DNA of 64,000 nucleotides, from contig JAXMFB010000007.1 of NCBI GenBank assembly GCA_046347945.1, positions 124,001 to 188,000 on the forward strand, written 5' to 3'. The notes below the pieces were generated by a model. The model saw nothing but the letters and a program-made list of their open reading frames with translations, did not search any database and was not told where the DNA came from. Made by a program: the position numbers and the translations under genes. Below are positions 51,801-59,497 of this stretch, piece after piece; positions within the stretch are counted from its first letter, which is position 1, and every line of letters starts with the position of its first letter. This stretch comes from Zeimonas sp046347945 (GTDB lineage: Bacteria; Pseudomonadota; Gammaproteobacteria; Burkholderiales; Burkholderiaceae_E).

Positions 51801-54624
51801 GCGTCTCGACGTCCTCGAAGACGTCGAGGACCTCGACGGGCTCGACGGGCTCGACGACCTCGACAGGCTCGCGATCGACCAGGGCCCGCGCATCGTCGCC
51901 GGCCGGCTGTGCCCCCGCGAGGTCGGCCGCTTCGATGAACCCGATCGCTTCGACGGCCTCGGCGTGCGCGGGCGCATCTTCGTGCAACGGCGCGTTCGCG
52001 GCCGCCTCGGCCGGTGCCGGTGCCGGCGCCAGCGCCGGTTCCGCTTCGCGCGGCGACGCGGGTTGCGGGGACGCCGCGGCGGCCTCGAGCGGCTGCGCGG
52101 CCAGCGCGTCGAACGCCGCCTCGTGCGGCTGCCCCTCGCGCAGTGCGTGGGCCGCGTCGATCATCGGCTGCGGATCGAGCCTGAACGACGCACCCTCCTG
52201 GAGGCGGTCGACCCAACCCTCGAAGCGCTTGCAGGCGAGCCCGATCAGCGTGTACAGCGTCGGCGTGCCGGCTCGCTCCTCCGCGAGCCACAGGTTCAGC
52301 ACCTGCTCCATGGCCCAGCCGGCGTCGCCGAACCCGGCCAGCCCGACCATCCGGCTCGACCCCTTCAGCGTGTGGAAGCCTCGCCGGATGGTGGTGAGGA
52401 ACGCCTGGTCGGTCGGAGCGTTGCGCGACTGCGCCACGGCTTCGCCGATCGCGTCGAGCACCTCGCACGCCTCGCCGAGGAAGATCTCGAGCAGCTCGCT
52501 GTCGATCTCGGCCTCGTCGCGCGGCAGCTCCTCGGGCTCGACGCTGGCCTGGACCGACTGCGCGCCGGCGATGTCGGCCAGCGCCGCCTCCAGGCTGGTG
52601 TCATTGGCGACGCCCCCGGCGTCGAGCAGCGCGATCGCGTCGCTAGCCTTCGATTTGAGCGCACCGTCGTCGACCAGCTGCGCGTCGTCGCGCAACTGCT
52701 TCAGCGTCTCGCGCAACTCGCTGCGCAGCGCCGCGTCGTCAGGTGCCTGCCGCAGCGAGCCGATCAGCTCGCCGGCGCGCTGAGAGTGTCCGACTAGCAG
52801 CGACTCTGCCGTGTCGGGCGACGGCTGCTGCGGTACCCGCGCGGTGCGCGCATCCAGCGCGACCACGACCGACGGCGGCGCCCGCCGCGGCTCGTTCAGC
52901 TCGGCGCTGAAGCGCCCGCTGGCAGCGTCGAACGTGAACCGGGTGCCGCTGCGCCCGGGCTGCTGCAGGCCGTCGATGAAGAACCCCAGCGCGCCCAGGC
53001 TGGACGCCACGAGTTCGCACTCGTCGGGCGACGGATCGGTGTCCTGCGCGGCGAGGCCCTGCACGCGCTCGGCGATGCCGCCGGCCGCGGCAGCGGCGTC
53101 GCGGTGCCCGAGCACCTGCAGCGCCCCCGCGACCTGGTGGAGCTGGCGCACCGTCTGCGGCAGGTCGTTGCGCTGCGACGGGGCGCGGAAGAACGAATCG
53201 AGCACCTGCTCGGCCGAGCGCAGGCTGCCCTGCGCCTCGGCGATGAAACTGGCCATCGTGAGCCGTTCCTGCGCCGCATGGCCCAGGTCACGCAGCCACT
53301 GCGGAAGCTCCTCGTCGACCGGCGCGCCCCGGGTTGCCTGCAGCAGGCGCGCAGCCATCTCGGCCGCACGCGCGTCGAGCCCCTCGTGCCCCCTGAACTT
53401 GCGCTCGAAGACCTGCTCTGCGAACAGCAGCGCCGACGCGCCTTCCTGCGCGAGCGACTCGGGCACCGGGCCCGACTGCATCGCGAGCACGCGGCTGGTC
53501 TCGGTGAACGCCTCGGCGAGCGCACGCATGCCGTCGCCCGGCAGGATCGCCACCGCGGCGCGCAGCGACGCGACCGCCTTGGCGAATGCAGCGAGGTCCG
53601 CCGGGCTGCCGAGCACCAGCTTCTCCCACGCGGGCTTCGCGCGCGCCACGGCGTCGCGCGCCGCCGAAAGCGCCCGCGCGTCGACGCGCCCGAAGCGCGG
53701 TGTCTCGAAGTCTTCCGGCACCGTGTGCTCGAGTCGGAAGGCACGCCGCACCTCGACCAGCAACGGCGACGCCGATTCGCCCACGGCGTCGGCGCGCGCC
53801 AGCGCGAACAGCGCGTCCTTCATCAGGCGCTCGGCCACCGGCGTGCCGTCGAAGATCGACCGGCGCAGCTGCAGGTTCATCCGCGCGAGCAGGCGCTTGC
53901 CATAGACGTCCAGCGCGATCGTCCGGTCGCGCAAGGCCTCGAAGAAGGCGAGTGCCACCTTCCAGAAGGTCGGATGCCGGGCCCCCACCTGCGAGGCGCC
54001 GACCGCGTCGATCGCCTCGTGAAGGGCCGCGATACCGGCCTCGTCGCCGGGATTGCGCAGGACCTGCAGCAGCCCGCGCTCGAACCGGGCGCGCGCCGCC
54101 GCCAGCGCGTCGGCATCGAGTTCGCGAACCTGCGCGCCTGCCACCACCAGGCGCGCCGCCACCGGCACGACGAACAGGTCGGCCGGATGCACGCGCTCGG
54201 CGCCGCGTGCCTCGAGCAGGTCGCGGTAATAGGGAAACAGGTACAGCGGCTGTTGCGGCTCGCCGAGCAACAGCTCGTCCAGGTATTCGACCAGTGCGGT
54301 GTAGCTGCGCAGGACGCGGTCGACCAGCTCGCGCGACAGGCGCACCTGACCACGCTCGACCAGGTCGAGCAGCGTCTCGGCCTCGCCGCTGAGCAGCGAA
54401 ACGCCCGGCACGTCGACCACCGCCAGCGCCCCGTGCGCCTGGTGCAGCGAAGCCCGAGCCGCACGCAAGCCGGACAGGTCGTCCCCCTGCGCGTCGGCGC
54501 CGGCGAGCTGCTCGCGCAGCTTCGCCTCGCTGGCGGCGAGCGACTCGCGGATCTCGCCCAGGCACCACGAGAGCGTGGCGAGATCCGGCGCCTCGATGAG
54601 CGGGGGGCGGTTGTCGTCGTTCAT
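48832..54624 (-). CDS. chpA: ChpA/PilL-type hybrid histidine kinase of the type IV pilus chemosensory system
   Basis: 1930 residues. Five phosphotransfer-like segments are visible: two of form LHQ-x-x-GAL (near residues 60 and 493) and three canonical ones, HTLKGSSRMVG (about 749), HSLKGSAALVE (1013) and HTIKGSARMAG (1161). Acidic and Ala/Pro-rich linkers separate them, including a PVEVVEPVEPVEVLD repeat near 930. Then come a CheA-like dimerisation helix pair (from about 1325), the HATPase (VEHLLRNAVAHGIES near 1506, SDDGAGLDY near 1553), a CheW-like domain (1640-1790) and a C-terminal receiver with phospho-acceptor Asp in LVDIEMPRMDGF (1853). It is the kinase of the Chp system controlling twitching. 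P. aeruginosa ChpA has more phosphotransfer sites. Confidence 0.93.
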   Translation of the reverse strand: MNDDNRPPLIEAPDLATLSWCLGEIRESLAASEAKLREQLAGADAQGDDLSGLRAARASLHQAHGALAVVDVPGVSLLSGEAETLLDLVERGQVRLSRELVDRVLRSYTALVEYLDELLLGEPQQPLYLFPYYRDLLEARGAERVHPADLFVVPVAARLVVAGAQVRELDADALAAARARFERGLLQVLRNPGDEAGIAALHEAIDAVGASQVGARHPTFWKVALAFFEALRDRTIALDVYGKRLLARMNLQLRRSIFDGTPVAERLMKDALFALARADAVGESASPLLVEVRRAFRLEHTVPEDFETPRFGRVDARALSAARDAVARAKPAWEKLVLGSPADLAAFAKAVASLRAAVAILPGDGMRALAEAFTETSRVLAMQSGPVPESLAQEGASALLFAEQVFERKFRGHEGLDARAAEMAARLLQATRGAPVDEELPQWLRDLGHAAQERLTMASFIAEAQGSLRSAEQVLDSFFRAPSQRNDLPQTVRQLHQVAGALQVLGHRDAAAAAGGIAERVQGLAAQDTDPSPDECELVASSLGALGFFIDGLQQPGRSGTRFTFDAASGRFSAELNEPRRAPPSVVVALDARTARVPQQPSPDTAESLLVGHSQRAGELIGSLRQAPDDAALRSELRETLKQLRDDAQLVDDGALKSKASDAIALLDAGGVANDTSLEAALADIAGAQSVQASVEPEELPRDEAEIDSELLEIFLGEACEVLDAIGEAVAQSRNAPTDQAFLTTIRRGFHTLKGSSRMVGLAGFGDAGWAMEQVLNLWLAEERAGTPTLYTLIGLACKRFEGWVDRLQEGASFRLDPQPMIDAAHALREGQPHEAAFDALAAQPLEAAAASPQPASPREAEPALAPAPAPAEAAANAPLHEDAPAHAEAVEAIGFIEAADLAGAQPAGDDARALVDREPVEVVEPVEPVEVLDVFEDVETPADSDAVQSAGAIAEPPGEVPDEVRVGDRTISRPLYDIFLSEADDLIATLGADTAAWADQPGRAATEAAQRAMHSLKGSAALVELHGVQAIAEQLETFLLRQRASGRPMTDADLADYARTIERVQAMLHRFAAGSAPGEEPEALALAHALASRWDPRNEPQPEPEAVAVRAPMASELDEELLPIFIEEATDYLPKIGENLRRWQSSPADRSLQLLLMRHLHTIKGSARMAGAMDLGQLVHEMETRIEAASALSVVPAALIEELIADYDGAVAMFEAIRDSAARAGGHGPAATEAVAPTTPVAASPAAVVSAGIAPAAEPEPRAPARSAAAATEAARPRAAQPDAAPAPARPVHAQQAGPAIPGAAVAARAAAAAVAPSLAAASLVRVRSDLLERVVNESGEVSIARSRLDNELGQLRQSLQDLTENVGRLRSQLREIEIQAESQIQARIALQRETSADFDPLEFDRYTRFQELTRMLAESVNDVATVQQNAMRSLDDASQDMVRQSQVLRELQQNLMRMRMVQFGSISDRLYRVVRQAAKELGKRVALDIRGASVEVDRGVLERMANPVEHLLRNAVAHGIESPAQRQATGKPETGEIRVEVRQEGNEVVLAVSDDGAGLDYAKILARARNLGLVAEGAQPGERELADMIFTPGFSTATEVTELAGRGVGTDVVRAEVLSLGGRIDVDSTRGAATRFTVHLPLTLAIAQVVLVSVGAAQYAIPSSSVEQVLQLKPQALAAAYGDGSIDWQGARVPMHYLGALVGVGDARPIAQHLSPVVIVRSANLRLAIHVDAVSRNQEVVVKNVGAQVARVPGVSGATVLGNGEIVLILNPARLAQAVLGDLWLERPAPGTRSAPLAEVPPAVMVVDDSLTVRKATQRLLAREGYDVMLAKDGVDALRQLQDRQPDVMLVDIEMPRMDGFDLTRHVRGDERLRELPIVMITSRTADKHRNYAMSLGVNAYLGKPYRDDELLGQVAMFTSSRRRRAGA

Positions 54625-54639
54625 CGCTTCGGCTACCGG

Positions 54640-57000
54640 TCAGGCGACCTTGAACCGCGACACCGAGTTCTTCAACTCGTGCGCCAGTTCGGACAGCTGG
54701 CGGATCGACCCGGCCGTCTGCAGCGTGCCCTCGCTGGTCTGCTCGGTCACCAGCAGGATACGCTGGATCGACTGCGCGACCGTGCCGGCCGATGCCGCCT
54801 GGCGCGACGTCGTGCTCGAGAAGTCGTCGATCAGCTCGGCCAGCGTCGTCGACACCCGGCCGATCTCGCCCAGCGCGCGACCCGCCTCGTCGGACAGGCG
54901 CGTCCCCTCGACCACGCCCTGGGTGCTGCGCTCCATGGCCGCCACCGCGTCGGCGGTGTCGGTCTGGATCGTGCGGATCAGCGCGGAAATCTGCTTGGTC
55001 GCCTCGGCCGAGCGCTCGGCCAGCCGCTGCACCTCCTCGGCGACGATGGTGAAGCCGCGGCCCGCCTCGCCGGCCGACGCGGCCTGGATCGCGGCGTTCA
55101 GCGCCAGCACGTTGGTCTGCTCGGTGATGTCCGAGATCAGCTCGACGATCTCGCCGATCTGCTGCGAGGACTCGCCCAGCCGCTTGATGCGCTTGGCGGT
55201 GTCCTGGATCTGGTCGCGGATGCCGTTCATGCCGCTGATCGCGTTGTTTACCGCGCGCGATCCCTCCTCCGAGGCGCCCAGCGACTGGTGCGCGACCTTC
55301 ACCGACTCGGCCGCGCGCGCCGACACGTCGTTGATCTGGTGGGCCATGCGCAGCACCGCTTCGCCGGTCTCGCGGATCTCGCGCGATTGCTGCTCGCTCG
55401 CCGCCTGCAGGCTCGACGCCGTCATCTGCGCCTTCGACGACGCCTCGTTGACCAGTTCGGCCGTCGTGTTGATCCGCGCGACCAGGTTGCGAAGCTCCTC
55501 GACCGTGTAGTTCACCGAGTCGGCGATCGCGCCCGTGATGTCCTCGGACACCGTCGCCTGCACCGTGAGGTCGCCGTCGGCCACCTCCTGCAGTTCGTTC
55601 ATCAGCCGCAGAATCGCCGCCTGGTTCTGGTCGTTGGTGCGCTTGGCGTCCTGCTCGAGCCGCTGGGCGACCGCCTGCTGCCGCTCGGCGTCCTCGGCGC
55701 GATGTTCGCTATCGGACAGGAAGGCCCGGAACAGGCCGTAGACCGACACCAGCGCCAGCACGCCGAACATGGCGGCAATCGCCAGGTTCCACACCCGTCC
55801 CGATTCGTTGACTTGCAGCCTGCCGCGCACGCCCTCGAGCTGCGTGCGCACCGTCTCGCTGTCGCCGAAGATCTTGCGCTCGGCCTGCTTGGCCTGCTGT
55901 AGCCGCGGTAGGCTCGACAGGATGCCGGCGAGCGACTGGTCGATGCCCGCCATCATCTTCTTCAGCTCGCCCAGCGCCCGCCGGGCTTCGGAATCGGCAG
56001 CGGCCGGAATGCGCATCCGGTCGTTGCCCGAGAGCAGGCTGTCGGTGAGGTCGCGGAAGCTCGCCACCGACTGGCGCAGGCTCGCCTCGGTCGTGTTGTC
56101 CGACATCCCCGAAAACACCAGTTCGTTCACGTCCTTCGCGATGCGCTGGGTGAGCATCACCAGCTCGCCCGCGGCGGCGACTTCGCGGTTCGACGCGCCG
56201 GCCTGCAGCTTGCTCGCCGCCACCGCCTGGGCGGCCTCGAGCATCTGTGGATTGACGCGGATCACCTCGCGACGCATCGCACCCAGCGACTGCAGCAGCG
56301 CGCTCTGGTAGCCGATCACCTGCGCCGCGTCGCTCGATGCCGACCACGCCTGCTGCAGCTTCTGGACGTCGGACAGCATCTCGCTGGGAACCCCGCGGCC
56401 GGCGTCTCCGCCCTCGGCGAGCTGGGCGATCGATCGGTTGACGAGGTCCCGGCTTTCGCGCAGCTGCATGAACGCATCCGGGTCGCCGGCGATCGCCTGC
56501 GGCGCCGCCTTGGCGACGCGCTGCGAGTGCGTGAGCGCATCGCCGATCTGCTGCAACCAGCGCGTGGCGTCGCTCGCCTGCCGCGAGTCGAGCCACAGGA
56601 AGAGGAACGAGATCAGCACCGCGACGAACAGCAACGGCAGCCAGACTTCGAGCTGCTTGCGAAACGGCATCGCGCCGATCACCGGAATCTGGAAGCGGTC
56701 GCGCGAGCGCGTGGTCGCGGCGGGGGCATCGGCGCGATCCGACGCGGCGACGCGGGCCTTCGGCGCCGGCGCGGCCATCGGGGGCGGCACGAAGTCCGTC
56801 TGCGCGGGCGCGGCGGGCCGCGCGTCGTGAAGCGCCGATGCGCCCGACGACGACGGGCTCGCGTACGCCGGCACCGGCCGCGATTCGACGAAGTCGTCGT
56901 CGGGCAGCAGGTCCTCGAGGATCGCGGTGTCCGGCGCGAGGTCCTCGTGCCGGTTGGTGCGCGGCTGCAGGAACGCCGGAAGCTTGATCGCCACTTTCAT
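54640..57000 (-). CDS. pilJ: methyl-accepting chemotaxis protein PilJ
   Basis: 786 residues. A cytoplasmic, Pro/Ala-rich N-terminal region of about 115 residues (LPDDDFVESRPVPAY) precedes TM1 (LPLLFVAVLISFLFLWL). The periplasmic PilJ-type sensor domain follows, then TM2 (LAIAAMFGVLALVSVYGLF, about 410-430), a HAMP-like stretch and the signalling hairpin DITEQTNVLALNAAIQAASA with GEAGRGFTIVAEEVQRLAE. It couples to PilI and ChpA. P. aeruginosa PilJ lacks so long an N-terminal cytoplasmic region, which may be a lineage feature. Confidence 0.94.
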   Translation of the reverse strand: MKVAIKLPAFLQPRTNRHEDLAPDTAILEDLLPDDDFVESRPVPAYASPSSSGASALHDARPAAPAQTDFVPPPMAAPAPKARVAASDRADAPAATTRSRDRFQIPVIGAMPFRKQLEVWLPLLFVAVLISFLFLWLDSRQASDATRWLQQIGDALTHSQRVAKAAPQAIAGDPDAFMQLRESRDLVNRSIAQLAEGGDAGRGVPSEMLSDVQKLQQAWSASSDAAQVIGYQSALLQSLGAMRREVIRVNPQMLEAAQAVAASKLQAGASNREVAAAGELVMLTQRIAKDVNELVFSGMSDNTTEASLRQSVASFRDLTDSLLSGNDRMRIPAAADSEARRALGELKKMMAGIDQSLAGILSSLPRLQQAKQAERKIFGDSETVRTQLEGVRGRLQVNESGRVWNLAIAAMFGVLALVSVYGLFRAFLSDSEHRAEDAERQQAVAQRLEQDAKRTNDQNQAAILRLMNELQEVADGDLTVQATVSEDITGAIADSVNYTVEELRNLVARINTTAELVNEASSKAQMTASSLQAASEQQSREIRETGEAVLRMAHQINDVSARAAESVKVAHQSLGASEEGSRAVNNAISGMNGIRDQIQDTAKRIKRLGESSQQIGEIVELISDITEQTNVLALNAAIQAASAGEAGRGFTIVAEEVQRLAERSAEATKQISALIRTIQTDTADAVAAMERSTQGVVEGTRLSDEAGRALGEIGRVSTTLAELIDDFSSTTSRQAASAGTVAQSIQRILLVTEQTSEGTLQTAGSIRQLSELAHELKNSVSRFKVA

Positions 57001-57021
57001 CTTGGTTTCTCCGCAGGCAGT

Positions 57022-57540
57022 TCAGCGACTCACGGCGAGGAAGCGCTCGTCGCCCGCCAGTCTTTCCAGGCTGAGTTCGGTCCAGTGCTTGCCCTGCTCG
57101 TCCGCCCAGCAGCGACCGAGCCATGGCTGGCCGGACGAGCCGGTCGATTCGTCTTCGGTCATGGCCGACACGTTCTGCAGGCCCAGCATGCGGTCGACCA
57201 GGATCGCGCCGTTCAGGTTCAGTCGCGGCGCGAAGGCGACCATCCGCGTCTCCTTCGTGGCGGGCGTGAACGCACCGCCCTCGAAGCGCACGAGATCCGA
57301 GACGCCATACAGCGAACCGCGCAGGTTCACGAGTCCCTTGAACCAGTCCTTCGTGAGCGGCACCGGCGTGACCGCGCCGTCGACCGCGACGATCTCACCG
57401 GCCTCCGAAAGCTCGATGAGCAGCCGCCGGTCGCCGATCTGCACGCCGAGGCGCGCCGCTTGCGCGGGCCCCGACGCAGCCTGGCGCAGCCGTTCGGACA
57501 GCCGTGCCTGGAATTCGCGAAGGTTCTTGCGATCGGCCAT
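57022..57540 (-). CDS. pilI: CheW-like adaptor PilI
   Basis: 172 residues. ARLGVQIGDRRLLIELSEAGEIV, PVPLTKDWFKGLVNLRGSLY and LVRFEGGAF are CheW-domain features; the Asn-Leu-Arg-Gly of NLRGSLYGVSDL is the kinase and receptor contact. Links PilJ to ChpA. The ATG at 57540 lies two bases after the pilH stop; an in-frame TTG at 57546 is less likely. Confidence 0.92.
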   Translation of the reverse strand: MADRKNLREFQARLSERLRQAASGPAQAARLGVQIGDRRLLIELSEAGEIVAVDGAVTPVPLTKDWFKGLVNLRGSLYGVSDLVRFEGGAFTPATKETRMVAFAPRLNLNGAILVDRMLGLQNVSAMTEDESTGSSGQPWLGRCWADEQGKHWTELSLERLAGDERFLAVSR

Positions 57541-57542
57541 GG

Positions 57543-57911
57543 TCAATGCGCCAGGTCGGCCACCCGCGCCAGCAGTTCCTCGGGCTTGACCGGCTTGACC
57601 AGGTATTCGCGTGCGCCCTGGCGCAGGCCCCAGATGCGGTCGGTCTCGTTGGACTTGCTGGTACAGATGATGATCGGAATGCCTTGCGTGTCGGGATCGC
57701 GCGACAGCGCGCGCGTGACCTGGAAGCCGTTCTGGCCGGGCATCACCACGTCCATCACGACCAGGTTCGGGCGCTCGGCCTTCACCTTGACCATGGCCTC
57801 CTGGCCGTTCTCGGCGGTGATGACCGTGTAGCCCCTCCTGGTCAGCAGCTCGGCAATGAAAAAGCGTTCGGTCGGAGAGTCGTCGACCACCAGGATCTTC
57901 TGCGAAGGCAT
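57543..57911 (-). CDS. pilH: twitching motility response regulator PilH
   Basis: 122-residue stand-alone receiver domain. ILVVDDSPTERFFIAELL holds the acidic pocket, LVVMDVVMPGQNGFQVTR the phospho-acceptor Asp (near 52), and REYLVKPVKPEELL the conserved Lys. In P. aeruginosa PilH opposes PilG in control of pilus retraction and cAMP. 38 bases after pilG. Confidence 0.92.
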   Translation of the reverse strand: MPSQKILVVDDSPTERFFIAELLTRRGYTVITAENGQEAMVKVKAERPNLVVMDVVMPGQNGFQVTRALSRDPDTQGIPIIICTSKSNETDRIWGLRQGAREYLVKPVKPEELLARVADLAH

Positions 57912-57949
57912 TCGGGTTTCCTCGGTTCCGTATTCGCGTCGACGGGGGC

Positions 57950-58375
57950 TCAGGCGCTCGCGTGCCCGGCGCCGTGCAACTCGCCCGTGCGCCGTGCGTA
58001 ATCGCCCGCGGTGCGCAGCAGGCTGTCCTTCGTGAAGGGCTTGGTCAGGTACTGGTCGCAGCCGACCATGCGGCCGCGAGCGCGGTCGAACAGCCCATCC
58101 TTGCTCGACAGCATGACCACCGGGGTCTCGCTGAAGCGCGGGCTCTTCTTGATCAGCGCGCAGGTCTGGTAGCCATCGAGCCGCGGCATCAGGATGTCGC
58201 AGAAGATCAGGTCGGGATCGTTGTCGGCGATCTTCGCCAGCGCGTCGAACCCGTCCTCGGCGAGGATCACCTGGCAGCCGGACTGCTTCAGGAAGATCTC
58301 GGCGCTGCGACGGATGGTGTTGCTGTCGTCGATCACCATCACCTTCAGACCCGTCAGCCCGGCGGCACCGCTCAT
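57950..58375 (-). CDS. pilG: twitching motility response regulator PilG
   Basis: 141-residue stand-alone receiver. KVMVIDDSNTIRRSAEIFLK, IFCDILMPRLDGYQTCALIK with the acceptor Asp and CDQYLTKPFTKDSLL with the conserved Lys match PilG closely. In P. aeruginosa it promotes pilus extension and stimulates the adenylate cyclase CyaB. The ATG is one base after the rubredoxin stop. Confidence 0.93.
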   Translation of the reverse strand: MSGAAGLTGLKVMVIDDSNTIRRSAEIFLKQSGCQVILAEDGFDALAKIADNDPDLIFCDILMPRLDGYQTCALIKKSPRFSETPVVMLSSKDGLFDRARGRMVGCDQYLTKPFTKDSLLRTAGDYARRTGELHGAGHASA

Positions 58376-58376
58376 C

Positions 58377-58565
58377 TCATATCTCCACCATCTCGAAGTC
58401 TTCCTTGCGAGCGCCGCACTCGGGACAGGTCCAGTTGATCGGGATGTCCTCCCAGCGCGTGCCGGGTGCGATTCCCTCGTCTGGCAGCCCCTTCTCCTCC
58501 TCGTACATCCAGCCGCAGATCAGGCACATCCAGGTGCGGTGCCCTGCGCTCGGCGCGTCGCTCAT
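58377..58565 (-). CDS. rubredoxin
   Basis: 62 residues. Two Cys-x-x-Cys knuckles, CLICGWMY and CPECGARKEDF, bind a single iron; PDEGIAPGTRWEDIPINW is the standard linker. It is an electron carrier in the cytoplasm. Its place directly ahead of pilG, with only one base between stop and start, is common in betaproteobacteria but functionally unexplained. It heads the pilGHIJ-chpA operon. The ATG at 58565 gives a normal rubredoxin length. Confidence 0.95.
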   Translation of the reverse strand: MSDAPSAGHRTWMCLICGWMYEEEKGLPDEGIAPGTRWEDIPINWTCPECGARKEDFEMVEI

Positions 58566-58739
58566 CGCTCGTTCCCTTCGACTGGTTCCTCGCACTGCCC
58601 CAGTGGGCCCGGTGCCGGATTCGTTCGTGTCGGCACGCTCTTCGGCGGCCGTGCGGCGATGTTAACCTCGAGGGGAAGTGCTCACCTTTCATCGCCGACC
58701 AGTGGCTTCGATGTTGCGACAAACGCACAGGATTTCCCA

Positions 58740-59399
58740 ATGAAAACGCGGCTGCCGACAGGCCTCTACGCGCTGACGCCCGACAGCGTCGACGACGACT
58801 GGCTCGTGATGGCGGCGAGTGCCGCGATTCGCGGCGGCGCATCGGCCGTGCAGTACCGCAACAAGTCGGTCGACGCGGCGCAGCGACTGCGCCAGGCGCG
58901 GCGCCTCGCGCGCGCCTGCAGCGAAGGCGGCGCGCTGTTCATCGTCAACGACTCGGTGGAACTCGTGCGCGCCGTCGGCGCGGACGGGCTACACATCGGG
59001 CGCGACGACGGCGACCCGGCGGCGATCCGCGCGGCGCTCGGGCCCGGATGGGTGCTCGGCGTGTCGTGCTACGACTCGTTCGAGCGCGCGCTCGAAGTGC
59101 GCGGCTTCGCCGACTACGTGGCGTTCGGCAGCGTGTTCGTTTCGTCCGTGAAGCCGGGCGCGGTACGCGCGCCGCTCGCGCTCTTCGCGCAGGCGCGCGA
59201 GGCGGGCCTGCACGCCGTGGCGATCGGGGGGATCGACGCGGGCAATGCGTTCGAGGTCGCACAGGCGGGAGCCAGGGCGGTGGCCGTAATCACGGCGGTG
59301 TTCGGCGACGCAGGGGGCATGGGGCGGGCCGATGCGGAGCGGATCGAGGAGAATGCGCGCAGGGTGGTCGAGGCATTCGAGGCGGGTTGCGTACGGTGA
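58740..59399 (+). CDS. thiE: thiamine phosphate synthase
   Basis: 219 residues; joins HMP-pyrophosphate and thiazole phosphate to thiamine phosphate. LYALTPDSVDDDWL, VQYRNKSVDAAQR (pyrophosphate-binding), FIVNDSVELVRAVGADGLHIG, VSCYDSFERAL, AFGSVFVSSVKPGA and AIGGIDAGNA are the barrel's conserved loops. It diverges from the rubredoxin-pil operon with 174 bases between starts. No other thi gene is in the window. Confidence 0.94.
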   Translation: MKTRLPTGLYALTPDSVDDDWLVMAASAAIRGGASAVQYRNKSVDAAQRLRQARRLARACSEGGALFIVNDSVELVRAVGADGLHIGRDDGDPAAIRAALGPGWVLGVSCYDSFERALEVRGFADYVAFGSVFVSSVKPGAVRAPLALFAQAREAGLHAVAIGGIDAGNAFEVAQAGARAVAVITAVFGDAGGMGRADAERIEENARRVVEAFEAGCVR

Positions 59400-59418
59400 C
59401 GGGGGGACCGAGTGCTTC

Positions 59419-59436
59419 GGCCGGGGGTTTCCGGCC
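59419..59436. terminator. possible bidirectional hairpin between thiE and the ligase gene
   Basis: GGCCGG-GGGTTT-CCGGCC, a 6-bp stem in the gap between convergent stops. It has no T-tract on either strand, so termination is only a weak suggestion. Confidence 0.3.
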
Positions 59437-59497
59437 TGGACGGGCGCGCCCGACATTGCGGTGAAGGCCCGTCTTACGCCGACACCGCGAACGCCCT

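Noticed and set aside
51790..51880. Short tandem DNA repeats resembling a CRISPR or VNTR array
   Set aside because: They are codons for a Val-Glu-Pro linker inside chpA; no spacers and no cas genes anywhere in the window.
48952..52797. A 1281-codon plus-strand open frame
   Set aside because: Mirror of chpA; no domain, and composition typical of an antisense shadow.
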